A DNA stretch of 64,000 bases from Pseudothauera nasutitermitis (GCF_004801295.1 NZ_SSOC01000005.1:186001-250000), one strand, 5' to 3'. Positions 15,020 to 23,670 are shown, counted from the stretch's first letter. Notes: generated from the letters alone by a model not told the origin. Numbers and translations: made by a program.

Positions 15020-17662
15020 TCACACCACCAGCATGACGACGGGAATCTGGATCGACGGCCCGCTGATGTCGATCCCCACGGTGCTCCCCCTGACCGACAG
15101 GGTGAGGCCCGAGCCCAGCACCTCGATGCGCGTCGACTCCCCGGTGACGTCCACCGAAGAGCTGTTGCCGGTGACGTTCACGTTGTTGCTGGAACCGGTG
15201 ACGTTCATCCCGTTGTGGCTGCCGGTGATGTTGGCCGAGACCGCCGCGCCGGTGAGCGAGACGTTGTTGACGCTGCCCGACAGACTCACGTCCGCGGCCA
15301 CGCCGAGCAGCGCGTTGGCGTTGCGCACGCCGGTGACGGAATTGCTGTTGCTCACCCCGATGGCATCGTTGCTGTTGCTCGCGCCGATGGCCGTGGAACT
15401 GCTCTGCGCGCCGATCGCCGTGAAGTTGTGGACGATCGCGTGCGTGCTGCGGTTGGTGGCCGTGCCGGTGACCGTGGAAGTGTTTTCCGAATCGGCATGG
15501 ATCGTCGACACGCTGGTGACCTTGCCGGAATGCGTGCTGGTGTTGTCCGACGTGCCGGTGACGGTGGTCGTCGAGGCCACGTCGCCGTGGTGCTCGCTGC
15601 GGCTGACGACCTCGCCGTGGAAGGTGCTGACGCTCTTGGTCCGCCCGTGCGCCACGCTGCTGCTGTAGGTGTCGCCATACACCACGCTCTTGCTGGCCTG
15701 CACGGCGGCCAGCGCGTCGGGGTCGCTCTGCTCGGTGCTGGCGAGCGCGGGATCGCACTTGCCGGTGACCGATTCGTGATAGCTGCGCCCGGTGGCCGAG
15801 AAGCTCTTGCTCTCCTTGCCCCAGGCGTAGCTGTAGTTGGAACCGTAGGCCCAGGATTCGCCGAGCATGCCCTGCTCTTTGTGCTCGGACTCGGCATAGC
15901 TGTAGTTGCCGCCGCGCGCATAGCCCGCGTCGCGGAACACCCCGCGTGCGTAGGCTTTCTCCACCAGGCCCACCGCCGCATCGACGGCGGCGCGCGACCA
16001 CGGCCGGCCGAAGCGCACGCTGCGGCTGTCGCCGTAGCTGGTGGAGTAGCTGTTGCCCACCTGGCTGTGCGCCGTCCAGCCCGAATCGGTGATGGTCCTG
16101 CTGCCGTCGGCCTGCACCATGTTCTGGATTTCCGGCAGTTCCGACTCGTCGTTCGCGCGCGTCACCCAGACGTTGCTGCCGACCTCCGGAATCGTCTGCA
16201 TGTGTGCGGCCAGCTTCACCCACACCGGCGGCGTATCCGGCGTATCGGTGGAAAAGCGCACGTACACGCCCTTGGCATGCAGCTGCGCCTGCACGCCCTG
16301 GGTGTCGGTCAGGGTCGAGCGGCCGCTGCTGAAGCCGTCGGGCACGTAGTAGGGCCAATCACGCACGGCATCGTCGCCGGCGGCGCTGGTCACCGTGGCC
16401 AGCACCACCCCCTGCTGGGTGTCCTGCAGGCCCGCGCTGGAGAGCAGGCCACCGGCCACGGTGGCGCCGAACTGGTTCTGGTATTCGCCGTCGAGCGTGG
16501 AACTGTGCTGCACCTGGGTGAGCACGAAGGCGCGGCCGTCCAGTTCGGGGCGCACGCCGGGCTGCGCCGCCACCATGCTGAAACGGTGGCCGGCGCGCAG
16601 GAAGGGGCAGCGGCTGGCGCCGTCGAGCCGCAGGCTGGCGCTGCGCAGGGCCTGGTCGGTGGCCTGCGCGTAGTGGCGCACTTCGCTGTCGCAATAGCCG
16701 TACTGCACGATCTTGTACTGGTGGAAGGGCAGTTCGCCGGTATCCGGCCCGCTGTCGGCGCGGAAGTTCGCGTGGCCGGCGAGCGGTTCGGCGGGCTGGC
16801 GCGCGTCCCAGGCTTCGCGCTGCAGGGTGAACACGCCGCGCACTCCGGTGCTCGCCATCGACTGCTGGTAGGCGTATTGCGTGACGACGTCCGCTTCGTG
16901 CAGGCCGAGTTCGTCCTCGCCGCTGAAGGTGTAGCGCAGCGGTGCGTCGCCGGGACGCGCGGCGGGATAGACGGCGCGGTTGGCGAACACCATGCGGTGG
17001 CCGCCGGCGCGATGCTCGAAGTAGAAGAAGATGTGCGCCCTGGCCATCAGGCGGTGGATGAAATCCAGGTCGGATTCGCCGGCCTGCATCCAGTCCTGGG
17101 TGCGCGTGGAAGCCAGGTTGTCCTCGCCCGCCAGGCCGTCGAAGTTCGCCTCCACGCGGTGCTCGCGGCACAGGGTGGCGAGCGCCTCGCGGATATTCAT
17201 CTGGCGCAGGATGCGGTAGCGGTTGGTGAGCGTCATGCGCCAGGCCATCGGCCGCATGGTGATGTGGTAGACGCCGGGCCGGTCGATGGCGAAGCTGGCG
17301 ACGATACCGTTGAACAGCGCGAAGGATTGCGCTTCGCCGCCGCCGTCCAGCGCCTTGAGGAAGGCCTGGTGGGCGAGCTTGCGGTCGTCGAACTGCACGC
17401 CGGCGACGCCCACCGTGATGGGCCGGCCGATGATCTGCGAGAAGTCGATGGCCTCGCCCGCCGGATCGCTGTCGCCGTGCAGTTCGAGCTGGTATTCGAA
17501 AAGGTCGGAGACGCTTTCCTGCCCCTGGAAGCTCACCAGGCGGAAGACGTTCTCGCCCATCACCGTGCCCCGGGGCATCTCGATGCGGCAATGCTGGAAC
17601 AGCAGCGGCTGGTCGAGCGGGGCGACGCGGGTGGTGGCGACGGCTTCGAGCGGGGCGTTCAT
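15020..17662 (-). CDS. vgrG: Type VI secretion spike protein VgrG/TssI with long beta-repeat C-terminal extension
   Basis: 880 residues. Residues 1-525 are the VgrG core with the gp27/gp5-like fold: FQGQESVSDLFEYQLELHG, GRPITVGVAG, the DWMQAGESDLDFIHRLMARA signature, and WVKLAAHMQT with WVTRANDESELPEIQNMV at the start of the needle. After this comes about 355 residues of extension. The first part is Tyr/Ser-rich with repeated SYAxSxxK-like motifs. The rest (about 650-870) is low-complexity Val/Thr/Ser/Asn repeat, for example NGMNVTGSSNNVNVTGNSSS. That pattern suggests an extended trimeric beta-helix needle; I see no known enzyme motif. The C-terminus is hydrophobic (IQIPVVMLVV) and may seat the PAAR-like tip. 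The start overlaps tssG by four bases. Confidence 0.93.
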   Translation of the reverse strand: MNAPLEAVATTRVAPLDQPLLFQHCRIEMPRGTVMGENVFRLVSFQGQESVSDLFEYQLELHGDSDPAGEAIDFSQIIGRPITVGVAGVQFDDRKLAHQAFLKALDGGGEAQSFALFNGIVASFAIDRPGVYHITMRPMAWRMTLTNRYRILRQMNIREALATLCREHRVEANFDGLAGEDNLASTRTQDWMQAGESDLDFIHRLMARAHIFFYFEHRAGGHRMVFANRAVYPAARPGDAPLRYTFSGEDELGLHEADVVTQYAYQQSMASTGVRGVFTLQREAWDARQPAEPLAGHANFRADSGPDTGELPFHQYKIVQYGYCDSEVRHYAQATDQALRSASLRLDGASRCPFLRAGHRFSMVAAQPGVRPELDGRAFVLTQVQHSSTLDGEYQNQFGATVAGGLLSSAGLQDTQQGVVLATVTSAAGDDAVRDWPYYVPDGFSSGRSTLTDTQGVQAQLHAKGVYVRFSTDTPDTPPVWVKLAAHMQTIPEVGSNVWVTRANDESELPEIQNMVQADGSRTITDSGWTAHSQVGNSYSTSYGDSRSVRFGRPWSRAAVDAAVGLVEKAYARGVFRDAGYARGGNYSYAESEHKEQGMLGESWAYGSNYSYAWGKESKSFSATGRSYHESVTGKCDPALASTEQSDPDALAAVQASKSVVYGDTYSSSVAHGRTKSVSTFHGEVVSRSEHHGDVASTTTVTGTSDNTSTHSGKVTSVSTIHADSENTSTVTGTATNRSTHAIVHNFTAIGAQSSSTAIGASNSNDAIGVSNSNSVTGVRNANALLGVAADVSLSGSVNNVSLTGAAVSANITGSHNGMNVTGSSNNVNVTGNSSSVDVTGESTRIEVLGSGLTLSVRGSTVGIDISGPSIQIPVVMLVV

Positions 17663-18735
17663 GCGGCCTCCATCCGCGGTTCATGGGCGCCGACACGGAA
17701 ACGCAGCGGCGCCGTGGCACGGCCGCTCAGCCGGGCGGTCTGGCCGAGGCGCAGCCCGGGGCCGTCGCCGGCGAGCCGGGCGGGCGGCACGCTGGCCGGG
17801 TCGACGTGCAGGTACACCTCGCAATCGAAGCGGCGATCGAGCAGCAGGCGGAGCATCGCCACGAGGCCGCGATGCGCGGGCCCCGGCAAGTCTTCGCCGG
17901 GGCGCGCCGGGCGCAGCGGCAGCAAGGCGCACACGGCGTCCCAGGGCAGTGCGTCGACCACCAGGCGCACCGCGGCGCGCGCATCCCAGGTACGCTGGCC
18001 AAGCAGGCTGACCTGGCCCAGCGCATGGTTGCGCCGGCCCAGCGCGAGGCGGTCGGCGTCCTCGATGGCGCGCCAGCTCCCCACCAGGGTTTCCAGCCGC
18101 GCGGCCACGCCCAGATGGGCGGACAGCACCTGGCCGACGACGGCGGCGCTCCTGCGCACGTTGGCGAGCTGGCCGGCGAGCCCCAGCCAGGCGCGCAGCG
18201 GCAGCGGCAGCTGGGCCTGCTGCGCCGGCAGCGCCAGGCCCATCAGCGCGGCGAGCTGGCCGGCATAGCGCGTCCTGTCCGGTTCGGCCGGATCGAGCGC
18301 GCGCAGCGCGCCGATCTTCAGTTCGTGGCGCAGCACATGCACGCGCTGGTTGAACACGTCGAAAAAGGCCGCCATGGCGCGCCCGCCCATGCGCTCCTGC
18401 TCGCGCACCCATTCGAGGAAGGGCCCTGGCAGCGGGCCCAGTTCGCTCGCCAGGCAGTAGTTGGGCGTGTGCACCTCGATGCGCACCGGCTTGCGCCCGT
18501 ACCCCCCTGCGTTGCGGAAGGCCGGCATCGGACGCACCCTGAGCACCCGCGTGACCTCGCGCCCGGGGAAGGCGGCGCGCAGGTCGGCGCGAAAGCGCAG
18601 GCGCTCGCCGACCGGCCAGGCACCGCCGCGCCGCTGGCGCAGCAGGCGCACCAGCTGGAACACGTTGAAGCGGGCGTACTGCTCGCCCACCACGCGCTTC
18701 AGAGCAGAACCTGGTTGCCCGCCAGCGGAGGCCAT
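17659..18735 (-). CDS. tssG: Type VI secretion baseplate protein TssG
   Basis: 358 residues. Typical features are the N-terminal FNVFQLVRLLRQ helix, RVRPMPAFRNAGG in the first beta region, and the NYCLASELGPLPGPFLEWV motif followed by FFDVFNQRVHVL. TssG pairs with two copies of TssF and with TssE to make each wedge of the cytoplasmic baseplate. The gene begins 37 bases inside the 3' end of tssF and ends overlapping vgrG, so synthesis of the wedge and the hub is likely coupled. Length and motif order match the family, with no sign of damage. Confidence 0.93.
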   Translation of the reverse strand: MASAGGQPGSALKRVVGEQYARFNVFQLVRLLRQRRGGAWPVGERLRFRADLRAAFPGREVTRVLRVRPMPAFRNAGGYGRKPVRIEVHTPNYCLASELGPLPGPFLEWVREQERMGGRAMAAFFDVFNQRVHVLRHELKIGALRALDPAEPDRTRYAGQLAALMGLALPAQQAQLPLPLRAWLGLAGQLANVRRSAAVVGQVLSAHLGVAARLETLVGSWRAIEDADRLALGRRNHALGQVSLLGQRTWDARAAVRLVVDALPWDAVCALLPLRPARPGEDLPGPAHRGLVAMLRLLLDRRFDCEVYLHVDPASVPPARLAGDGPGLRLGQTARLSGRATAPLRFRVGAHEPRMEAA

Positions 18736-20513
18736 TCCTTCACCACTCCTTTCACGTTCTTCATGTGCAGGCGCAGCTGCACCACGGTATTGACGCTGGC
18801 GTACAGCGCGAAGAAGTGCCGCAGCACGGCGGCGAACAACACGGCGCTGGTCTCCTCGAAACGGTCGGAATCCAGGGCCAGGTCAATCTCGCAGCCCTGC
18901 ACGTAGCCGCGCCGCCCCATGCGGCCGTGCCAGCGCAGCAGCGGCCGCGAGTCGAGCGCGTGGATGCCGTCGATGGCGCGGCGACCGAGCGTGCTGGCCG
19001 GCCCCACGTGCATGCGCAGGACCTCCTTCAGCGCGGCCAGCGCCTGCGGGCCGCTGGTGAGCGACAGGTGATTGAGGGCGAGCTGCGAGGCCAGCAGCCA
19101 GGGCCGCGCGCCGGTCATCGGCGGCGTCTGGTGCGCGCTGGGCTTGCCGAGCACGCGCAGGGCGGTCACCGGGGCCGCGCCTTCGATCTCCAGCAGGTCG
19201 CCGATGCGCAGGCGTTCGGGCATGCGGCGGTTGGTGCACAGCGCGCTGCCGCCGATCACGTCGTCGGCGGGGGCGCAGAGTTCGAAGTGCGCGTCGAGGA
19301 AGGACACATACAGCTCGGTGCCGCCGATGCGCGCGCGCGGGGTCGCCTCGCGGCGGGTGAAATAGAAATAATCCTGCAGCTCGATGTGCTGGAAGCCATC
19401 CATGGAGAAATACGGCACCAGCCGGCGCGGCGCGCTGCCGGCGCGCACGGCGTCCAGGCGCTCGATGCGGTAGATCTCGCAATTGGCATGCTGGGTGGCG
19501 TCGCCGGTGAGGCGGTATTCGTAGCGGCTGTGGTCCAGCGTGAGCGGATCGATGCGCTGGCTGTAGAGATTGATCAGCGGCACGCAGTTGGTGCGCAGCA
19601 GCGCCGGCGACAGGCGCAGGCCCGGATCGGGCGGCACGTCGAGCAGGAAGAGCAGGTCGACGGCCGGCGCATCGGCCTGGATCTCCAGGGCGACGTCGAA
19701 GAACAGGAATTTCTCGGGGAAGGCGAAGTATTCCTGCAGGATGCGGAAGGCCGGATGGGCCTGCGGATGGGCGGGCAGCGCGGCCTCGTCGTCCTCGAAG
19801 CCCAGCCAGTGCAGCGCTTCGTCGGCCAGGGCGCGGACCTTGTACGAACCGCCCTCGCCCGGCTCCGCCACCGCCAGTCCGCGCAGGTGGGCGCCGAGCA
19901 GGTGATGCAGGCGATGCGCCGGGCCGCCCTCCGGGTTGAGGTGGAAACGCAGCTTCTGCGGCCGTGTCTGGTCGAGCAGCCCGTGCCCCTGCTTGAGCAG
20001 GCGCACCTTGAGCACGCCGCGCACCTCGCCATCCTTCCCGGCCAGCCCGGGATAATCGTCCGGCGAGACGATCGCCAGTTCGCCGACCTGCAGCGGCCAC
20101 AGCGCGGTCTCGAAGCAGGTGCGCAAGCGGCAGGCGAACACGCCGCCCTGATCGCCCCGGACGTTGGCCCGCACGCTGCGGCCGCGCTCGATCACCGCCA
20201 TGCCGTCGGGCTGCACCTCGAATTCGGCCACCATCATGCAGGGCAGCGGCGCTTCGAGATGCGGGTAGAGGTCGGCCAGCAGCGCATTGGGCAGGTCCGC
20301 CTGATCGACTTCGAGCTGGTGGCGCAGGCGTCCGGTGAGATAGGCGAAGGACTGCATGAGCAGCTCGACCTGCGGGTCCTGGGACCTGCCCCGGTGGATG
20401 CCCAGCGCCTGCGCCTGATCGGGATAGTCCTGGGCGAATTCGCTGGCCTCGTCGCGCAGCGCGGCGAGTTCCTGCTGGTAGGCATCCTGGAGGCGGCCGG
20501 CGGCGCTGTGCAT
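18699..20513 (-). CDS. tssF: Type VI secretion baseplate protein TssF (VasA/ImpG family)
   Basis: 604 residues, as expected for TssF. The N-terminus has the family signature YQQELAALRDEASEFAQDYP, then SQDPQVELLMQSFAYLTGRL and LADLYPHLEAPLPCMMVAEF. The C-terminal part includes FALYASVNTVVQLRLH, another conserved TssF segment. The protein is a major part of the baseplate wedge and contacts the VgrG hub. Downstream it overlaps tssG by 37 bases; upstream, tssE ends 12 bases away. No membrane segments or signal peptide are present, consistent with a cytoplasmic assembly. Confidence 0.95.
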   Translation of the reverse strand: MHSAAGRLQDAYQQELAALRDEASEFAQDYPDQAQALGIHRGRSQDPQVELLMQSFAYLTGRLRHQLEVDQADLPNALLADLYPHLEAPLPCMMVAEFEVQPDGMAVIERGRSVRANVRGDQGGVFACRLRTCFETALWPLQVGELAIVSPDDYPGLAGKDGEVRGVLKVRLLKQGHGLLDQTRPQKLRFHLNPEGGPAHRLHHLLGAHLRGLAVAEPGEGGSYKVRALADEALHWLGFEDDEAALPAHPQAHPAFRILQEYFAFPEKFLFFDVALEIQADAPAVDLLFLLDVPPDPGLRLSPALLRTNCVPLINLYSQRIDPLTLDHSRYEYRLTGDATQHANCEIYRIERLDAVRAGSAPRRLVPYFSMDGFQHIELQDYFYFTRREATPRARIGGTELYVSFLDAHFELCAPADDVIGGSALCTNRRMPERLRIGDLLEIEGAAPVTALRVLGKPSAHQTPPMTGARPWLLASQLALNHLSLTSGPQALAALKEVLRMHVGPASTLGRRAIDGIHALDSRPLLRWHGRMGRRGYVQGCEIDLALDSDRFEETSAVLFAAVLRHFFALYASVNTVVQLRLHMKNVKGVVKEWPPLAGNQVLL

Positions 20514-20525
20514 CCTGGCTCCCCC

Positions 20526-20912
20526 TCAGCGCGGCGCCGCCAGGCGCACGCTGCGCGCCGGCCCGTCGCCGGGAAAGCAGGCGTTGACCACCAGGCAGAA
20601 CGGATTGTCCGGCGAAGCGCCGCGCTGCGCCTGCGCTTCGACCGTGACGCGCACCTGCCGCAGGCGCGGCTCGTGGCGCGCGATGGCCCCGGCGAGCTCC
20701 TGCGCCAGCGCTTCGAGCCGTACCGAGGCGGCCTGGCCGATGTCCACCGGGCTGCACACGCCCCAGGGCACCACGGCGGCGGTGTCGCCGGCATGGCGCG
20801 CGGTGGCGAGGATGCGCTGCACCTGGGCGAGGATGGCCGCCTCCTCGTCGAAGGGCTCCGGCCGGCCGTCGGGGCCGGGCGGACGCACGCTGAGTCGTTC
20901 GAACAGAAACAC
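20526..20912 (-). CDS. tssE: Type VI secretion baseplate protein TssE (gp25-like)
   Basis: 128 residues from a GTG start at 20912 (FLFERLSVRPPGP). The start is chosen because GGGAGAA lies seven bases upstream and because TssE proteins typically begin with a short LFERL segment. The gp25 fold is seen in ILAQVQRILATARHAGD, VVPWGVCSP and the basic C-terminal strands RLRQVRVTVEAQ. TssE is the lysozyme-like (but inactive) wedge component that starts sheath polymerisation. It lies between hcp and tssF. The conserved hinge Glu region is not as clear as in longer homologues. Confidence 0.85.
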   Translation of the reverse strand: MFLFERLSVRPPGPDGRPEPFDEEAAILAQVQRILATARHAGDTAAVVPWGVCSPVDIGQAASVRLEALAQELAGAIARHEPRLRQVRVTVEAQAQRGASPDNPFCLVVNACFPGDGPARSVRLAAPR

Positions 20913-20974
20913 GCGGGTTCTCCCGCTCCGCGCCGCGCGCCGCCCCGGCGGGCGGGCGCGCGGCCGCGGGGCGC

Positions 20975-21526
20975 TCAGGTGAAGTTGCCGATGGGACGGT
21001 TGTGCATGATGCTCCAGCCGCTGCGGATGCTGCCGGGACGCGAGACATCCACGTCCTGGGTAGTGAAGGTCCACAGAATCTCGGTGAAGTTGATCTTGAA
21101 CTGCTCGGTCGGCATGTCGTCCGGGTGCGACTGGAACTGGATCTCGCTGATGATCGCGTCGCGCAGCTCCATGGTGATGATGTTGGCGGTCTTGTCGCCG
21201 GAGTTGCGCGCAATGTAGATCTTCGTCGGGTTGTCCTTGCCGATGCCCAGCGGCGCGGCGCGCAGGCAGTAGTCGTAGAACTTCACCGAGGTCTGGTCCA
21301 CGTACTTCACGCAGGTGAACTCGGTGATGACCGGCCGGCCCGAGGTGCGCGCCCTGTTGCTCACGTCGGTGGTGATCTGCTGCTTCATGCCGTGGTGGAT
21401 GGAAACCAGTTCCAGGCACTTGCCGAACTGCAGATTGTCGTCGCGCCACTCGGCATCGATGTGGGTCGAGCTGGACTCGCCGATGATGTCGTCGGCGTTG
21501 CCGGGTTGCAGGAGTATCAGGTCCAT
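20975..21526 (-). CDS. hcp: Type VI secretion tube protein Hcp (TssD)
   Basis: 183 residues. Recognisable Hcp features: an N-terminal beta strand MDLILLQPGNADDIIGESS, HIDAEWRDDNLQFG, the FTCVKYVDQTSVKFYDYCLR region and a C-terminal FKINFTEILWTFTTQD. Hexameric rings of Hcp stack into the tube that the sheath propels, and the protein is exported with VgrG. This is the longer Hcp type (usual proteins are 160-175 residues) but without an added effector domain. The gene sits 30 bases after the fused sheath gene and precedes tssE by 62 bases. Being near the 5' end of the operon suits a protein needed in large amount. Confidence 0.95.
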   Translation of the reverse strand: MDLILLQPGNADDIIGESSSTHIDAEWRDDNLQFGKCLELVSIHHGMKQQITTDVSNRARTSGRPVITEFTCVKYVDQTSVKFYDYCLRAAPLGIGKDNPTKIYIARNSGDKTANIITMELRDAIISEIQFQSHPDDMPTEQFKINFTEILWTFTTQDVDVSRPGSIRSGWSIMHNRPIGNFT

Positions 21527-21556
21527 TGCTTGTCCTTCCTCAGGTCACATGCGGGT

Positions 21557-23494
21557 TCAGGCGGGCAGATCCGCCACCAGGCGGATGGAAGCGGTGAGTT
21601 CTTCGAGCTGGAAGTGCGGCTTGAGGAACACGGTGGCCTTGTAGGCGCCCGGTTCGCCCGGCACGTCGACCACCACGATGGACGCCGAGCGCAGCGGAAA
21701 GGCGGACTTGACGTCCTGCGAGGCGTTGTCGTCGAGCAGCACGTACTGCGAGATCCACGCATTGAGGAAGGTCTCGACGTTGGCGCGGGTCAGGAAGCCG
21801 CCCACCTTCTCGCGCACGATCACCTTGATGTAGTGGGCGAAGCGCGACGCGGCGAGGATGTAGGGCAGGCGCGAGGACAGCGCGGCGTTGGCGTTGGCGT
21901 CGGCGTTGATGTACTTCTTCGGCCTGTTGGTGGTCTGCCCGCCGAAGAAGGCTGCCTTGCCGCTGCCCTTGCAGTGGCACAGGGTGATGAAGCCGAGGTC
22001 GTTCAACTCCTTCTCGCGGCGGTCGGTGATCGCCACCTCGGTCGGGCAGAACAGTTCCTTGATGCCGTCGTCGCCGCCGCTGGCGAAGGTGTAGATGGGC
22101 AGGCCCTCGACCAGGCCGCCGCCTTCCACGCCGCGGATCGCCGCCGTCCAGCTGTACAGCGAGAAGGCGTTGGTGATGCGCTCGGCGAGGAAGTAGGCCG
22201 CGTTGCCCCAGAGGAAATGGTCGCTCTCGGGCACGTTGTCCGCGGCGAGCACCTGTTCCTCGAAACCGAAGCCCTCGGCCGGCAGGGTCTTCTCGCCGTA
22301 GGGCAGGCGCAGCAGCACGCGCGGCAGCGCCAGCGAAACGTAGCGCGAGTCCTCGGTGTCGCGGAATTCCACCCACTTCGCCAGATCGGCGCCTTCGAAG
22401 ATCTTGGCCAGGTCGCGCGGCTTGGCCAGATCCGCAAAGCCCTTCAGGCCGAACAGTGCCGGCGAGGCCGCCGACAGGAACGGCGCATGCGCGGAAGCGG
22501 CCACCCCGGAAATCTTCTCCAGGAAGCTCATGTCGGACGCGCCCGGGCCGAGTTCGTAGCCGCCGAGCAGCAGGCTGTAGGGCGAACCGCCGTAGGTGCC
22601 GTACTCGGCTTCGTAGATCAGCTTGAACAGCTTGCTCTGGTCGAATTCCACCGCCTTGTCCATGTCATCCTGAAGCTCCTTCAGGGTGGCGTTGAACACG
22701 CGCAGCTTCAGGCGGGTACCGGTCTCGCTGCGCGACACCAGGTGGAACAGGCCGCGCCAGGTGGCTTCCATCTCCTTGAACTTCGGCGCATGCATGACGG
22801 CCGAGAGCTGCGCGCTCAGCGCGCGGTCGATCTCTCCCACGGCGGCATCGATGTACAGCGCCGCCCCCCTGCCCTGGACGCCCGCCGCCTTGATCACGGG
22901 CGCGACACGCTCGTTGAAGGCGGCGGCAAGGTCTTTCCCGAAATCGTCTCCCTTTTCCGGAAACCCACTCTTGAGCTTGGTGGCGAGATCATCCGCGCTC
23001 AGCGACTTCGAGGAATCCTCCAGGCTGCGGACCACCTCATCCAGCACCTGCGCGGCGTCATTGCTGACCTCCGCGCGGGCCTGCGCCTCCCGCAGCACCT
23101 TGCGCCGCCCGAACTCGGTACTGAGCACATCGACCTTGCCGACCACGCGGATCGGCTCGAAGTCGCCCAGGCTCTCGAACACGATGGCGCCCGCGAGCTT
23201 GCCCGTGCCGCCCGGCAGGACGTTGTCGACGTCCTTCAGGGCGACGCGCGGCGCGCTCTGCTTGAGCACCTCGTTGAAGTTGTCGCGGTCGATGTCGACG
23301 ATCTTGCGTTCCTTGATGTCGGGAGGAACCGCCGGGCTGGCGTCCGCATCGCGGTCGCCGCTCAGGTCGGCGAAGATGCCGACGATGAAGGGCAGCTCGC
23401 GCTTCTCGATGGCGCCATTGGTATGCACGTCGTAGGTGATCCGCACACGCGGCGGACGCACCCGCAACAGCTTTTTCTGCACGCTTTCACTCAT
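21557..23494 (-). CDS. Fused type VI secretion sheath protein TssB-TssC
   Basis: 645 residues holding both sheath subunits in one frame. Residues 1-135 match TssB/VipA: SVQKKLLRVRPPRVRITYDV, the ELPFIVGI motif (33-40), KIVDIDRDNFNEVL and FESLGDFEP. Residues about 215-640 match TssC/VipB: EIDRALSAQLSAVMHAP, WRGL (246-249), AEYGTYGGSPYSLLLGGYEL and a C-terminal beta region. A 75-residue Asp/Glu/Lys-rich helical segment joins them (about 136-212). In most T6SSs these are two adjacent genes. No stop, overlap or reinitiation site is visible at the junction. TssB/TssC form the contractile sheath around the Hcp tube. Start 23494 lies after GAGGCGAGC and is the first gene after the sigma-54-like promoter. 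Confidence 0.93.
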   Translation of the reverse strand: MSESVQKKLLRVRPPRVRITYDVHTNGAIEKRELPFIVGIFADLSGDRDADASPAVPPDIKERKIVDIDRDNFNEVLKQSAPRVALKDVDNVLPGGTGKLAGAIVFESLGDFEPIRVVGKVDVLSTEFGRRKVLREAQARAEVSNDAAQVLDEVVRSLEDSSKSLSADDLATKLKSGFPEKGDDFGKDLAAAFNERVAPVIKAAGVQGRGAALYIDAAVGEIDRALSAQLSAVMHAPKFKEMEATWRGLFHLVSRSETGTRLKLRVFNATLKELQDDMDKAVEFDQSKLFKLIYEAEYGTYGGSPYSLLLGGYELGPGASDMSFLEKISGVAASAHAPFLSAASPALFGLKGFADLAKPRDLAKIFEGADLAKWVEFRDTEDSRYVSLALPRVLLRLPYGEKTLPAEGFGFEEQVLAADNVPESDHFLWGNAAYFLAERITNAFSLYSWTAAIRGVEGGGLVEGLPIYTFASGGDDGIKELFCPTEVAITDRREKELNDLGFITLCHCKGSGKAAFFGGQTTNRPKKYINADANANAALSSRLPYILAASRFAHYIKVIVREKVGGFLTRANVETFLNAWISQYVLLDDNASQDVKSAFPLRSASIVVVDVPGEPGAYKATVFLKPHFQLEELTASIRLVADLPA

Positions 23495-23631
23495 TTGCTC
23501 GCCTCACTCAAGGGTCCGGGGAGATCGCCCGGCGTCGAATCCGGACGGCTGCCATCCGCGGCAGCGTTCGAGAACTCCAGTGCGGCCGGCCTGATCGCCT
23601 GCGCTGCCCGGGATTGCCTCGGCATGCTGTT

Positions 23632-23648
23632 ATCAATTCCCGTGCCAG
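23632..23648 (-). promoter_or_regulatory. Sigma-54-like (-24/-12) promoter for the T6SS operon
   Basis: On the minus strand the sequence reads CTGGCACG, four bases, TTGAT. This matches the sigma-54 consensus TGGCACG-N4-TTGC(A/T) exactly at the -24 box and spacing, but the -12 box has GA instead of the nearly invariant GC. Transcription would start near 23621, giving a leader of about 125 bases before the sheath start. A sigma-54 activator gene about 0.8 kb upstream supports this assignment. The -12 mismatch lowers confidence. Confidence 0.5.
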
Positions 23649-23650
23649 CT

Positions 23651-23670
23651 TGGCATATTCATTCATGCCA
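23651..23670. repeat. Inverted repeat next to the T6SS promoter
   Basis: TGGCAT, eight bases, ATGCCA form a perfect 6-bp inverted repeat immediately upstream of the sigma-54-like element. It could be an operator or activator site. Sigma-54 activators usually bind further upstream, so a repressor or second regulator is equally possible. This is seen in the sequence; its function is a guess. Confidence 0.4.

Noticed and set aside
12328-15036. 900-codon plus-strand frame opposite the DUF2169 gene
   Set aside because: Repetitive Ala/Gly/Gln pattern mirrors the pentapeptide repeats of the true gene on the other strand.
15040-15700. Possible CRISPR array or tandem DNA repeat in the vgrG 3' region
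   Set aside because: The repeats are degenerate at the DNA level, have no constant repeat-spacer spacing, and translate as a protein repeat within vgrG.
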